Assembly: GCA_034008185.1 (NCBI GenBank)
Contig: CM067082.1
Coordinates: 51,419,586 to 51,483,585, forward strand
Length of the DNA: 64,000 bases
Direction of reading: 5' to 3'
Source of the DNA: Gorsachius magnificus
Lineage: Eukaryota > Chordata > Aves > Pelecaniformes > Ardeidae
The notes below the pieces were generated by a model. It was given only the letters and a program-made list of their open reading frames with translations. It was not told where the DNA came from and ran no database searches. The translations under genes and the position numbers were made by a program. Of this stretch, positions 11,234-21,560 are shown one piece after another. Numbering within the stretch: the stretch's first letter is position 1; each line of letters starts with the position of its first letter.

Positions 11234-13187
11234 ATAAAACCTGTGTGTTTTTTCCTGGAGAGTGTATCAGCTGACAGAGAGCTGATAGCCTGTATGTTGA
11301 CTTTTCTTTCCAGACTTAGTACAGCTGTATGAAACACCTTGGACTGACTTTGCAGGGCTTCCACAGACAGTTTATTTCTTCAGTTTTGTTTGTCTTGCGT
11401 TTGGCAACTTCTGAGGCCTGTTCTGAGACCTAGCCTCAAAGCAATGCAAACCCCAACCCAGCTCCCTCTGTATCAGCTCCTTTTGTAATCCCAAATTTGA
11501 TTCAGTGTCCATACGTCTGTCCAAATCATAGCAAACCCCAGCTTCACCAAAACATCTGTAAGCCTTGGGTGAGCTTGTCTCAGGTTGAGGGGACTGTAAC
11601 TGAACCTCCTTGGGTTTTGCTACAGGATTTTCATGCAGCCTTAAGTACATATCCACTGTGTTGGTTTCTCTAAGACAGGTTCTTTCTGTTGTTTTATATT
11701 GGTGCTATCCACTCTGCTAATTATACCAGCATCACCATGTGCATATTGATATCATTAATTAGCATAAAGAGTCACTCCTCAAAAATACATGGCAGTGTCT
11801 CTCTGACTCATTTGCCATGAGGGTAATATAAGTGAAGTACAACACCGTAATATACCATATTTAGCTCTGAGCTGTAATCATCTTTATTAATTGCTTAATG
11901 TAGCAATGCTAGTGCAGGAAGTGCCATCCTGCAAGGTCCTGATTAGCTGCTCAGAGGTGCAAAGGGTCCACATCTCCCCACGAAATCACATGCAGGAATA
12001 GGCACTCAGGATCTTTGAGGGAGAACTCTGAATTTTGCCAGTTCAGGCCATTAATACAGTCTACGGCCCTAAATAAATACAACTTATAACAACGGTGGAT
12101 GCGTGTGCTGGGAGGAAGATCTGCAGACGGCTGCTAGGTGCTAAGAAGCAAAAGGAGAAGCTGCTCATGCCAGGTAATCCTCAAGGTCCCAACAAAGAAA
12201 GTGAGCCCTGGAACAAACAAACACCCACTCAGCACCTCAAAATACTTCTGGAAAGTGGTTGGGCCTTGCTTGTACTCTCAGTGAAAACCCACATTATTCT
12301 CAAGAGCAAAATAAGGAGGCTAATGAAAAAGAAAGCGAGGGATACAGTTGGAGAGAAAAATAAAGGATATAAAAAAGGGTGGAGGAAAGCAAAAGTAACT
12401 AAAGGGGAGAGGAGGAGAACCCTCAGGTACCACTGTAAGGGGTCCAAGAAGGACTCGGCATACTGTTTGGTGTCAGAGAAACTGCAGGGAAGGAAAGAGG
12501 AGGATTAAGCAACAGTAGGAGAGAACAAGACTGGGAGGGAACAGAGAGCAAGAGGGGGAGCGAAAATAGGAATGAGATGTTGAAAATGTTATGTCTTCAG
12601 AAGTAAACTCAAAGATATGATTGAAATGCCTTCCCAAGCTAACGTAAGGGGCACCAGAGCTGGTTTTCAATAGACTCTTTCTGAAGTAGCATTGCTGGGA
12701 AGTACCAAGCACTTCCAAAGACAATTTAATAGTTTATCACTGCTGAATTAGTGCTTGAAAGGGGAGTCGTTCCTTGAAGTTTTCTCACAACTGTGTCAGT
12801 GGTCAGGCTGGAGGATCGTATGCTGCTGAAGACGTGTCTGGCTATGTAAAGGCAGCCTGGCTATAACAAAACCAACTACTATATAAGTAAATACAACTAT
12901 TTTAGCTAGATTAATTTGTCAATGACTATAAAGATAATCCTTAAGCAGATGTCAGAGACAATGCAGCTTTTCCAGTATCATGCGCCTCAGTGCCAAGACC
13001 CATCCCACATGCTCCATAGAAAGCCAAGTTTACATTTGGACCCCAAAATTAGTGATCTGTCTAAGCAAGAAGAAAGTTTAAGTCATTTGCTGGTTTTCAG
13101 CTGTGCACAGGGACTGTTCCAAAGAGCCACAGTGTGGAGACCAGCAGGGCATAGTTCTCCCATCTTGGTCTTTGTACATTCCACAAA
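11234..13187. other. Non-coding stretch, no gene seen
   Basis: Contains an AT-rich block at 11700-11905 (listed separately) and a purine-rich interval near 12310-12570. The 137-codon plus-strand frame at 12095-12508 is open because of the purine bias there: its product is Lys/Arg-rich without a domain, and a minus-strand frame is open opposite it. No exon or RNA gene supported. Confidence 0.5.
11700..11905. promoter_or_regulatory. Candidate conserved non-coding element
   Basis: The block combines TGCTAATTATACCAGC, GATATCATTAATTAGC and TTTATTAATTGCTTAATG, all homeodomain-like, with ATGTGCATATTGATAT, an octamer-like site. It has no low-complexity run. The clustering suggests a developmental enhancer, but conservation is untested. 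Confidence 0.25.
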
Positions 13188-13246
13188 GCCATGGGCAAAA
13201 CTGTCTAAAACTCCCATTGACTTGAGTTGATGGCTTGATCAAATGA
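13188..13246. repeat. Eroded ancient palindromic amniote repeat
   Basis: GGGCAAAACTGTCTAAAACT is followed by CCCATTGACTTGAGTTGATGG. The CCCATTGACTTCAATGGGAGT core and preceding GGGCAAAACT are hallmarks of an old dispersed amniote repeat that I recognise from memory. Only about 60 bases remain recognisable. Confidence 0.42.
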
Positions 13247-13588
13247 TGCTCAGATCAAACCTAAGAAATCTAGATGCATATTTAGGCTTGTATATATTTA
13301 TATATATTCCCAGTCTGTGCATGTTTGTACCCTTGGCAGTGTCAAGACATTTAATATCTGTAATCACGACTCTAAGGAACTGACTTTTACTTGGTTGACT
13401 TGCGGGTAGTCAAAAGGACACCTTTCGAGAGGATGGTCAGGTGAGGTAATGTTGATCGAAAATTCACTTTTCCATATGCTCAGTCAAAGAGCTTGATGTC
13501 TACCAGGTCATTAATGACAGTCCTATCAGGGCCCCTGCCTTGCACATGGTTGCTGTTGTGAGACAGCACTTACTCCTGCTGAAATGAA
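13247..13588. other. Non-coding stretch, no gene seen
   Basis: Unique sequence with a small TATATATTTATATATA run near 13288-13309. Nothing else could be assigned. Confidence 0.5.
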
Positions 13589-13870
13589 GTGTTCGGCTCA
13601 CTCCTCTTTATTCTGGTACAGAAATGTGCAGGTTCCCTGGCACATAGGATAAACCGCCATGGGCCCTGCACTAAAACCCGTAGGCGCTGCATGGCAAGGT
13701 GGCTAGCTGGTACTAGAGGAGGTGGCCTGACAGCCCACGCATGCGCACAGCAAGGTCCTCCCTGTGGTGGGGCAGGTGATGGAGCGGAGTTGTGCAGAAT
13801 TACAATATAAGGAGAAGCCGCATTAATAACAGGCGGGCGAGAGCATGCGAGTCCCAGTGCACCACTTTGA
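13589..13870. promoter_or_regulatory. CpG-rich patch with promoter-like sites
   Basis: CpG dinucleotides, rare in the surrounding DNA, are frequent here (CCGTAGGCGC, CCCACGCATGCGCAC, AAGCCGC, GGCGGGCGAGAGCATGCGAG). ACGCATGCGCAC at 13737-13748 resembles an NRF1 site, and a TATA-like ACAATATAAGG follows at 13802-13812. This could be a small unmethylated regulatory region, the remnant of an old LTR promoter, or coincidence. No first exon or open frame of substance follows in either direction. Confidence 0.28.
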
Positions 13871-13894
13871 AATGCATCCTTACATGTCTTCTAT

Positions 13895-14185
13895 CATTTT
13901 ACTTAAGGTACCATTAATGTGGAATAAAATATATCTCCAAAGTAAAGAATTGCTTCTAAAACAATACCATGGTTAATGTTTCTATTATTGATCTGCATCC
14001 AGCTGCTGGAGATACATCTACGGAGCCGCTTGCTGTTTCGGTTGCTGCAGACTGCATCTGCTGTTGGCAAGTTATGAACTCACACACTTTAAGCAGCACT
14101 AATTTGAAGTGAATGCCTTATAAATAATCCACGCAAACAATCTTTGACATTAATACACATTTAGTGATACTAAACCCAAGCAGAT
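13895..14185. promoter_or_regulatory. Candidate conserved non-coding element
   Basis: About 290 bases of complex AT-rich sequence mix ATTA cores (CATTAATGTGG, GACATTAATACAC), an E-box-like CAGCTG, and a GC-richer middle (CTACGGAGCCGCTTGCTG). No repeat, low-complexity run or long frame is present. Of all blocks in the window this looks most like a conserved enhancer to me, yet no alignment backs it. Confidence 0.28.
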
Positions 14186-14793
14186 AAAGTTCACAGTGGT
14201 TCAAGAAGAAGACCTACATCATTTGTGGCCTTTAAATCCCCTGAGGGCTTTAACAGTAGAGAGAAGCAGAGAGGCCATGTTCTTCATGCCACCTCCAATT
14301 ACATTTCCTCCCCTGTTTATTTTTCTTCTCCTCCCTCCCCCGGTAAAAATATTCACTCTGATTTTACATGGGGGAAGTGAAAATGAAGGAACTCTTTAGA
14401 AAAGTCTTTTCATGTGTTCTGGAGACTGGATTGGGCTGGATAACTAGAGGCAGTTAAAATAAACATGAATTTAGGCTGATGTATTTAATCAGAGGGTATG
14501 GCTTAGGTTATAATTACATTGCTCAGGCACATAATTGATGGGTCTAAAAAATACAGGTGTACAGTACTGACTGAAAGACCTCTGTGGAGTACAAAGAGTG
14601 CGGTGATTCTTGAGATTGAGGCCTCAAGTGTTCGGTGTTTTCATTTGAACAGCTGTGTAAAGCATTTGCGATGCAACCAGTCCTCCTCCCCTTTCCAAAC
14701 TGGCTAACTTTGGGGTTTCACTATAAATTCAAAAAGTTCAGACCTTGCTTACCAATTAGGTCACAAGTCTTTGAAAGAGTGTCAGTTAGGTTA
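14186..14793. other. Non-coding stretch, no gene seen
   Basis: Short overlapping frames only (62-74 codons). A C/T-rich piece at about 14290-14342 is the one compositional feature. Nothing identifiable. Confidence 0.5.
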
Positions 14794-14841
14794 TGGTTTT
14801 GCATCAAAATCATTATTTTGGGGAGTTCTGATGCAAAACCA
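14794..14841. repeat. Perfect 13-base inverted repeat
   Basis: TGGTTTTGCATCA at 14794-14806 is exactly complementary to TGATGCAAAACCA at 14829-14841, with a 22-base spacer that itself contains AAAAT and ATTTT arms. The arms would form a stable hairpin in single-stranded DNA or RNA. The ATGCAAA portion also resembles an octamer-type site in both orientations. It is shorter than a typical miRNA precursor stem. Confidence 0.8.
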
Positions 14842-14850
14842 CGCTATAAA

Positions 14851-14928
14851 TGTGTGTAAATATACACAAATATATTTTTATATATAAATTTGAGTGTGTA
14901 TATATATGCATATATGTGTATATATGTT
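14851..14928. repeat. TA/TG-rich microsatellite
   Basis: Alternating TATA, TGTA and CATA steps dominate (for example GTGTATATATATGCATATAT). It is an interrupted alternating purine-pyrimidine tract ten bases after the inverted repeat. Confidence 0.8.
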
Positions 14929-15150
14929 AGCTCAGGTGAGGGTTGAGAATTTGGGTTCATTTGAACATAAAGCTCAGAGCAGAATATGGGACATACAGTC
15001 CCACATGGATTGAAACAGAAGTCAATCTTTGTGAAACAAAGCTGCTTGTTTGCACATACCTCTGCCTGTTTGGTTGCTTCTGCCTGTCCCTCAGCAACTA
15101 GCAAAGCTGCTCATATTTGCGGAGTAAAGGAGCATTATCCACTTTTGGAG

Positions 15151-15210
15151 ACCTCATCCCATTGTACTCAGTGGCACTTTTGCTGTTGACCTCAATGATA
15201 GAGCTGAGAG
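15151..15210. repeat. Eroded ancient amniote repeat
   Basis: ATCCCATTGTACTCAGTGGC is followed by TTTTGCTGTTGACCTCAATGA. The paired CATTGACTTCAnTGG-like cores around TTTTGC fit an old dispersed amniote repeat from memory. Diverged; boundaries are approximate. Confidence 0.42.
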
Positions 15211-18200
15211 AATTTGCAATGAATAATTAATCTGATTAATTTAGCCTACTTTTCTGCCTGTGGAATGTCTGAGGGCAGATTGCACTGTCTTCAAACATAT
15301 TTATTTGAAATTACTTAACACACTCCCTTAGACTGTGAATTTGTCAGGACTGATTCAGCAGCATCCTTGGCAGTCTTTGCTCCCCACACGAGTGCTCTGA
15401 GCGCAGCCCACCAAGGAGGGAGGTGTTACTGATGTGAGGTACTATTTGGGTAGAACGGCAAATATGGTCCTGTGCAAACTATGCTTGGCCCGGCAAAGAG
15501 TGTCTTGTTGGTTTTGTTGGTTGGCTGCATTTTCAGAAATTTCACACAGAATTAAGTTATATTTGTGTTTCTGAACTTCAAAGTGCAGACAAGTCAAACT
15601 TTCCAGTCAGATGTTTAGAGACTGGAGTTAGGCTTCAGTCTCGTCTGGAGGGACTCTTCCTTCATTTCTCTTCTTTGCGTCTCTCTCCCTCTCTTTTTCT
15701 CTGTTTTCCTTTTTTCTTTGCTTTACAGACAATGAAAATTACTTCTGCTCACTGTGCTTCTGTTTCATCACTGGTTATTCCTTGTCACAGCTTTATTATG
15801 TTGTCTGAATTGGGTTCTTTGCATTGTCCAAGCAAATGCATAGTAAAGTTAGCCACTTCCCCCTTATTGGCCACAGTGAGATTTTTCTCAGCTCTCAGTG
15901 CTGTAGAAGGATGTGGGCAATCTTCTGTATTTGCATTACTTGGTTTGTAAACATCTTCCTCAAGTTGGTTTACTCACCCGGCTATTCCCATTCTCAACCA
16001 TTTCCCTGGTTTTGCCTTTTATTTCCATCCATTTCTTATAGCCTTGTGTTTCTGGTTATAACCACTCCTTCACAAGAGTCAGCGTGGCTGGGAGCAAAGC
16101 AGTGGGGGGGATCTTTCAGGGCCCAACCAGCTCGATATGTCCTGTGTGACCCTTGCACCCTGGAGGGTGTTTGAAAATGTTGCTGCCCCACCAGCTGGGA
16201 CTGCTGTATGAACGCTGCAAGAAATGCAGCCTCCTGCCTCACCCCATTTCCTTTTCTAACCTCCCTCTGCTTTCTATTTCCCTCCACCAACAAACAGAAG
16301 AGACGACACCGCTCACTCCTGCATTTTCCACCGGAGCCCAGTGCACCTATTTTTCCTGCAGTCCTCCTTGTTTTCTACCTTCTCCAGAAGTATTTTATTC
16401 TCTCTCTATACACCTAACTTTCTTTTTTTTTTATTAATGGGTTTAGTAGCTAGCAGCGGAGGTGACTGATGTTTAAGTGGAAACCTTCTGAATACGGACC
16501 TGCAGAATCGCTGCATAACTGAGTGCTCATGCCATCCTCAGCAAGGGTTTGGTTGCACTCATACCTCTACTGTACCCATGCCATCCCCGTAGGTCACCAC
16601 TCTCAGCTCAGTCTCTGCTCCTTGTGATACACACATGTGCATGCACACACACACACAAAAGGTGTTAATTGGGGGATAAGAACACCCGAGAAAGGGTCCT
16701 CTTGTAGGGCTGTTGATCAGTTTTGGGCTGGTACCTGACAGGAGCAGAGGCACTGTGTTTGCCCTGGTTCTAGGAGGGGTTTCCAGTAAAGAGCTGGTAC
16801 CCAGTTACCTGCTAGAGGTAGTACCCCAGTAGCATCCTCTGCCTAGACCTTTCCAATGGCAACGTAAGTGGCCCTGAAAGTGGGTTTAGAAGAAACAGCA
16901 GCCTCGTATTGAGACTCTGCTCAGTGGTTTCCCATTTCTCTGATTCCCCTCCGACCTCATGCCTTGATAATGTTCATTCCAGCTCTTCATGACAAAAGAG
17001 GGAAAGAATGAGGCTCTGCATTTATGATCCTAGTCTGCAATAAGGCTTGAAGGAGCAGGGAGCACCAAGTTTTTGTGGAGGCTGGTGGTAAATACAGACC
17101 TAAGAATGTTTTGCGCGCCTCATGGCCAGATATAGATGAAGGGTGGGAGGCAGACGCTTAGCCCCGATGGCAAAGGTGTCTCATTCCCAGCCGTGTTTGC
17201 CCTCTCGCAGGCAGAACTGGGCGTTCCCAGCTCCGCAGATTTGCACCGTTTGAAATGTCAAATGCATCTCCATGGAGCTGGAGGCTCTTGCACACACCTA
17301 TTCAAATCTCATTCTCTAAATTTGTATATGCCATGGAGATCTTGGAAACTGCAAGCTGGTTGCACTGTTTTGCCTCTCCAACCCTTGACAAATTAAGAAA
17401 ATAAAACTTCATCCAAGGCAATTTCATCAGCACCATCTCTCCACCAGCATTTGCAATATCAGTTAAATAAACACGCTGCAAACTCACCTGCTTTCGACCG
17501 CCTTTGGAGATAGTCTCTGATGATCAAACTGGTACAACATAAGAGCTCAATCCCTTTTTGCCTAAGATCCATTGCAAATGGGGGAATTGCATGATATAGG
17601 ACCTTAAGATGATAATATGACTTTAAGATGTACAAATACGTAAGATTGCTTGGAATTATACACTTTACATATTTGAATGAGAGAGTTCTGAGAGAATCAA
17701 GGAACATTTCAGAGAGATTACAGGGAACACAAGGGAAATTTTTACTTAAAAATTGTATATACAGAGCCGACTTTAGACACCTGCAGAATAACTATTAAAA
17801 ATTAAATTACTAAGCCTAAACTAACTAAAATGTCCTAATTCCCCTACCTGCTCCAAACCTTGAGCAGCCAGTCAAGGTCCCATGGGTACCCAGCCTTCCG
17901 GAAGGTGACGGTGTATTTAAAGCACAGTAGTAATTATTCAGGACTCTACATCTAATGATATCTATGGCTGGCCCAGCACTTTGGCTGTGCAGTGCTGCGC
18001 CAGAGAGTGGATTTCAGTCTCCAGACCCAGTCTCTCATTCCCCAAGCTTGCAGATCCAGGCATGTTGCAAGGCGGAATATGCTCGAATGTGGGACAAACT
18101 GTTGGAGGAAGTGCTGTCCTGATACATTCAGTCCCTTCCACCTTTCCTCGGGCCTCTGTCCTCTCCGAAACCCCGCTCTGAATTTGGATTTGAGCCCCAC

Positions 18201-18654
18201 GTATGTCTCCTGCTCATCTTGCAGGCATGCGTTCCTGGGCCATAAGGAAATACTGTCTTATTCTCCGCTGTCTGGAGCAAACCATTGTCATTTTCAGTTG
18301 CTATTTGCTCAGAAAACAATGGCTTCTGGATAACAAGGGCTGATGTGACCCAGTCTGCAAATACTGTGTTGTGGCAGCCTGGAAGATAATGTGTGTTGCC
18401 GCTGAATTCACAAAGGGGAAAAACTTTGAAACATTTTAAAAATGCAGGTGCACAAATTACTCATGCCAGGAGCAGCAGTGGCATTTTGTAATAAAATCTT
18501 GTGTTTATTCTCCACTGTTGAATACACATACCTTACAGTTCCCGAGAGACCATCGTCCTGTGCTATCCAATGAACAATTTACAGATGGATTAAATACATG
18601 TGCAAAATGAAATAAAACTTGCAGATTTATAACGGGCATAGGTTATCCTTGCAG
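15211..18654. other. Non-coding stretch, no gene seen
   Basis: Contains a pyrimidine-rich segment (about 15655-15725), a T run at 16422-16433 and a short CA repeat (listed separately). The larger frames (116 codons at 15824, 113 codons at 17992) are C/T-rich, lack domains and are matched by open frames on the other strand. No exon, RNA gene or dated repeat could be supported. Confidence 0.5.
16629..16660 (+). repeat. Short CA microsatellite
   Basis: A (CA) run of about seven units (16644-16657) follows ACACACATGTGCATG. It may vary in length between individuals. Confidence 0.85.
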
Positions 18655-18705
18655 TCGGCACAAAATTCCCATTTATATGAATGGGCAGTTGGTTCGGTTT
18701 AGGCT
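18655..18705. repeat. Possible eroded ancient repeat
   Basis: GGCACAAAATTCCCATTTATA is followed by TGAATGGGCAGTTGG, an imperfect palindrome around CCCATTTATATGAATGGG. This resembles the CCCATTGACTTCAATGGG core of old amniote repeats. It is weak because only the core survives. Confidence 0.3.
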
Positions 18706-19355
18706 GTCAGGGTTTTCCTTATTTTTCTTTTGTGTCAAATTTTAGGCTATTCTTCTAACATTTGAATATTAAGAATACTGCTGGGTCCTCAGGACAAAGC
18801 TACATCCAAATAATCAGCAAGCACTAACCACAATACAGAGCTTTTAAGCATTTTCTACTGTGATTGCTAGGTCTTACAGAAATTTGCTTTGCTTGATACC
18901 AATAGCATACCTAGAGTAGAGAAGAAGTGGGCCAAGAGTCTAATAATGATTTAAGGAAGGTCTTTACCGAATGAGTGCTGAGTCTGTGGACTCCAGCAGT
19001 AATTAATATAAAAAATAATAAGAAGGATTGCTGCAAACTCCTCTATTGATCTGAAAATTCCCGTCTCTCTCATGTGACAGTTATTGTCTAGACTCTGCAA
19101 ATTATTTTGAAGAATATTTTTTCAATACAAATAATTTGCTCAAAACTCTTCTTGGAAAGGAGGCAGGTCAGGCTGCCTCATCCTTTTGCAGCAGGTCCTC
19201 TGTATCAACCTTTGGCCATCAGTCAGTATCTGCACCAGTTCTCGCTTTGCCTTTCCTTCCTCCCTTGTTTCCCCGACCTCTCACTGAAAAGCATAGCATT
19301 TAGCAGAGTGGAGAAGACACAAATGTCCGAGGTTTTAGATCCGTAAGACTTTGAT

Positions 19356-19427
19356 GATCTAACGGTTGGACTTGATGATCTTAAAGGTCTTTTCCAACCT
19401 AAACGATTCTATGATTCTGTGATTTTA
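19356..19427 (+). mobile_element. CR1 LINE 3'-end fragment
   Basis: CR1 is the main non-LTR retrotransposon of birds. GGTTGGACTTGATGATCTTA, AAGGTCTTTTCCAACCTAAA and a tail of 8-base units (GATTCTAT, GATTCTGT) are the diagnostic avian CR1 3' end, here on the plus strand. Only about 70 bases remain, a severe 5' truncation that is usual for CR1, so it cannot move by itself. A second copy of the same end lies inverted at 45101-45192. Confidence 0.9.
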
Positions 19428-21109
19428 CTTAAGTAAAAGACATGGTCCTTGGAGCCAGTGAAGGTATATTTGCACTGTTGTAAACCATAGGGCTCTTCTG
19501 TGAGAGTGAAAAAAACACTAAAAAGGAAACAAAAACATACCCTCCAGTATATTATGAATATTTCTCTCCCCTACTATCTACTGCTGCTAACATCAAGCAA
19601 TGGCAAGCGTGGATTGATCAGTCGTCGTGAGCAGCATGCTGGGCTGATGGATCAGCAGTGGCATATGTGCAGCTGTGCAAGTCTGGTATCAAGGTGTGTC
19701 AGCCTGTCCCTGCAACCTTGCTGCCCATCCAAGCCATCTTTTGTTTCTATTGTTGTAGTTCCATCAATCAGGCACATGAAAAAGAGGAATTGCAATATTC
19801 TTCATGGCAGGCCTGTCTGTCTCACTTACTCCCCCCCAGCCCTTGGCAGCTACCAGCTCCCCCCAGCTAGAAGGGTCTTTGTTTTGCCTTCATGAGACTG
19901 CATTTTGTTCTGAACCAGGCTTTCTTTCACCCAGTTCATTTTTGGGGAGAAAGAGAAGGGATTATATTTAGAGGCCTCAATTCTCGTCTCTCCCCTGGTT
20001 TACAAATGTATAGTGCCATTGGCATTATTCCTAATGAGACTTAACCTCTGGAGAGATCCAGGACCTTGATGCAACTGAAGAGAGTCAGCTGTGTCTTTTT
20101 CCAGTGCTGTTTTTTTCTAGTGATGTCAGGAGTCTGGCACGCTTGGGAACAGAGAAATTCAGGTGACTGACAACATTGAGCAGAAATCCCTTCGTGCCCC
20201 TGGAGAGCTGGTATACCCGACAGACTGGCACATGGGTAAGCACTGCTGCCTGGTGAGGAAAATGCTGACATGAGGTGAGAGATAAGCAGATGCAGACTGC
20301 AACATGGATAAATCAGAGACAAGATCTTTGCAGAATTTTTTCTTTCATGTGTGTTTTGCTTGTAGCGACATTTCATTTGTAGCATGAATTGGTGGGTTTG
20401 CCTATTGGTTTTTCACAGGTGTGCTTTGACAGTAGGATGCTTGGTGCAAGCTTCCACCTTGGTCGATACCAGAGAATGTGTAGTTGATTAGTCCTATAAG
20501 GCATATCAATTTATGTTTCTCACAAACTTTCCATCTTAGAAATCAGACACTTGTTTGAAGAAGAGGCAAAGCAACTCAACAAATGTAAAATATTCCAAGT
20601 TTCTTTCATCTAAAATCAAATCCATTATACATAGAAATGATGGATGTTGAGGAGGAGACAGATGAAGGGTCAGGGTGGCAACAGTTGTGTTGACTTTGAA
20701 GCACAATTACGGTGAGAAAGTTTGTCCCTCCCCTTCAAGAAAGGTCACAGAAATTGCCACTGGTTGGTGCCTCTGATATGCAGCAAGATGTAGTGCACAT
20801 TGCTATCTACAGAGGAGCACATCACGCAGCGTAATGCACACTGGAGTCTAGCCTCAGAGAACATGTGCCCCTTGCCCCAAAAGTGCCCTTGTTTCTGCCA
20901 GTGAGGCTGCTGTTTGGTTACATTTCAGTCTTCAGCCCCATGAACTTATTTCACATGAGTAGCCCAAACTGTCTGAAGTAAGAGAGCAAGCTTGGCCGTA
21001 TCATGCGTTAGATTATTCAGACAATGGAGTGAGAGGCACAAGGGAATTCCACCTGTGATTACTTCGCAAAATCAAATGCTTCATATGATCAAGTGATTAA
21101 AGTGCTGAA
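19428..21109. other. Non-coding stretch, no gene seen
   Basis: The largest frames (131 codons plus at 19500; 114 codons minus at 20041-20385) have no recognisable domain. No repeats beyond single short runs were noticed. Confidence 0.5.
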
Positions 21110-21560
21110 TCAGAGCTACTTATTATACACCATGGTTATGCCATAAAGTAAGAGACACTCCACAATTATAAAATAGCTTTAGGAACAAAATGTTATCCTA
21201 CCTTAGTATTAATAATCATTCATACGTTCTTGCAGTAGTGTAAAATTGTATGTTCTGACCATACCTTTATTTCTGAATGGTTATAACACTTGGAAAAAAA
21301 AAAAAATCTTTCCGATCCATTGTGCCCTAAGGATATCAGGGTCACAACACTGATTATCGAGATAACCTTTTTGTTCTGCTGAATTCATTATATGAATTGA
21401 CAGCTTATTAATTGCAATGACTTCTCCCTTGAATTAATTTTTTGTCATTCTTTATTTCAAAAGTAATTGACACACACAATTTCTGATGCCTTGTTATTGC
21501 TTGGTTGTAATTTCTGTTCTTTACTTGTGCATCTAATGCTTACAACCCTAGATCTGCTTT
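21110..21560. promoter_or_regulatory. Candidate conserved non-coding element
   Basis: AT-rich complex sequence has CTTATTAATTGCAATGAC, CTTGAATTAATTTTTTG and AGTAATTGACAC cores and almost no open frame. A poly-A run (about 21293-21306) interrupts it. Enhancer-like texture only; conservation is unknown. Confidence 0.2.

Noticed and set aside
12095..12508. 137-codon Lys/Arg-rich plus-strand frame
   Set aside because: Purine-rich composition explains the lack of stops; the product is low-complexity basic without a domain.
14556..14578. GTACAGTACTGACTGAAAG, similar to part of a known microRNA (miR-101)
   Set aside because: It differs in the middle of the mature sequence and no complementary arm lies nearby to form a precursor.
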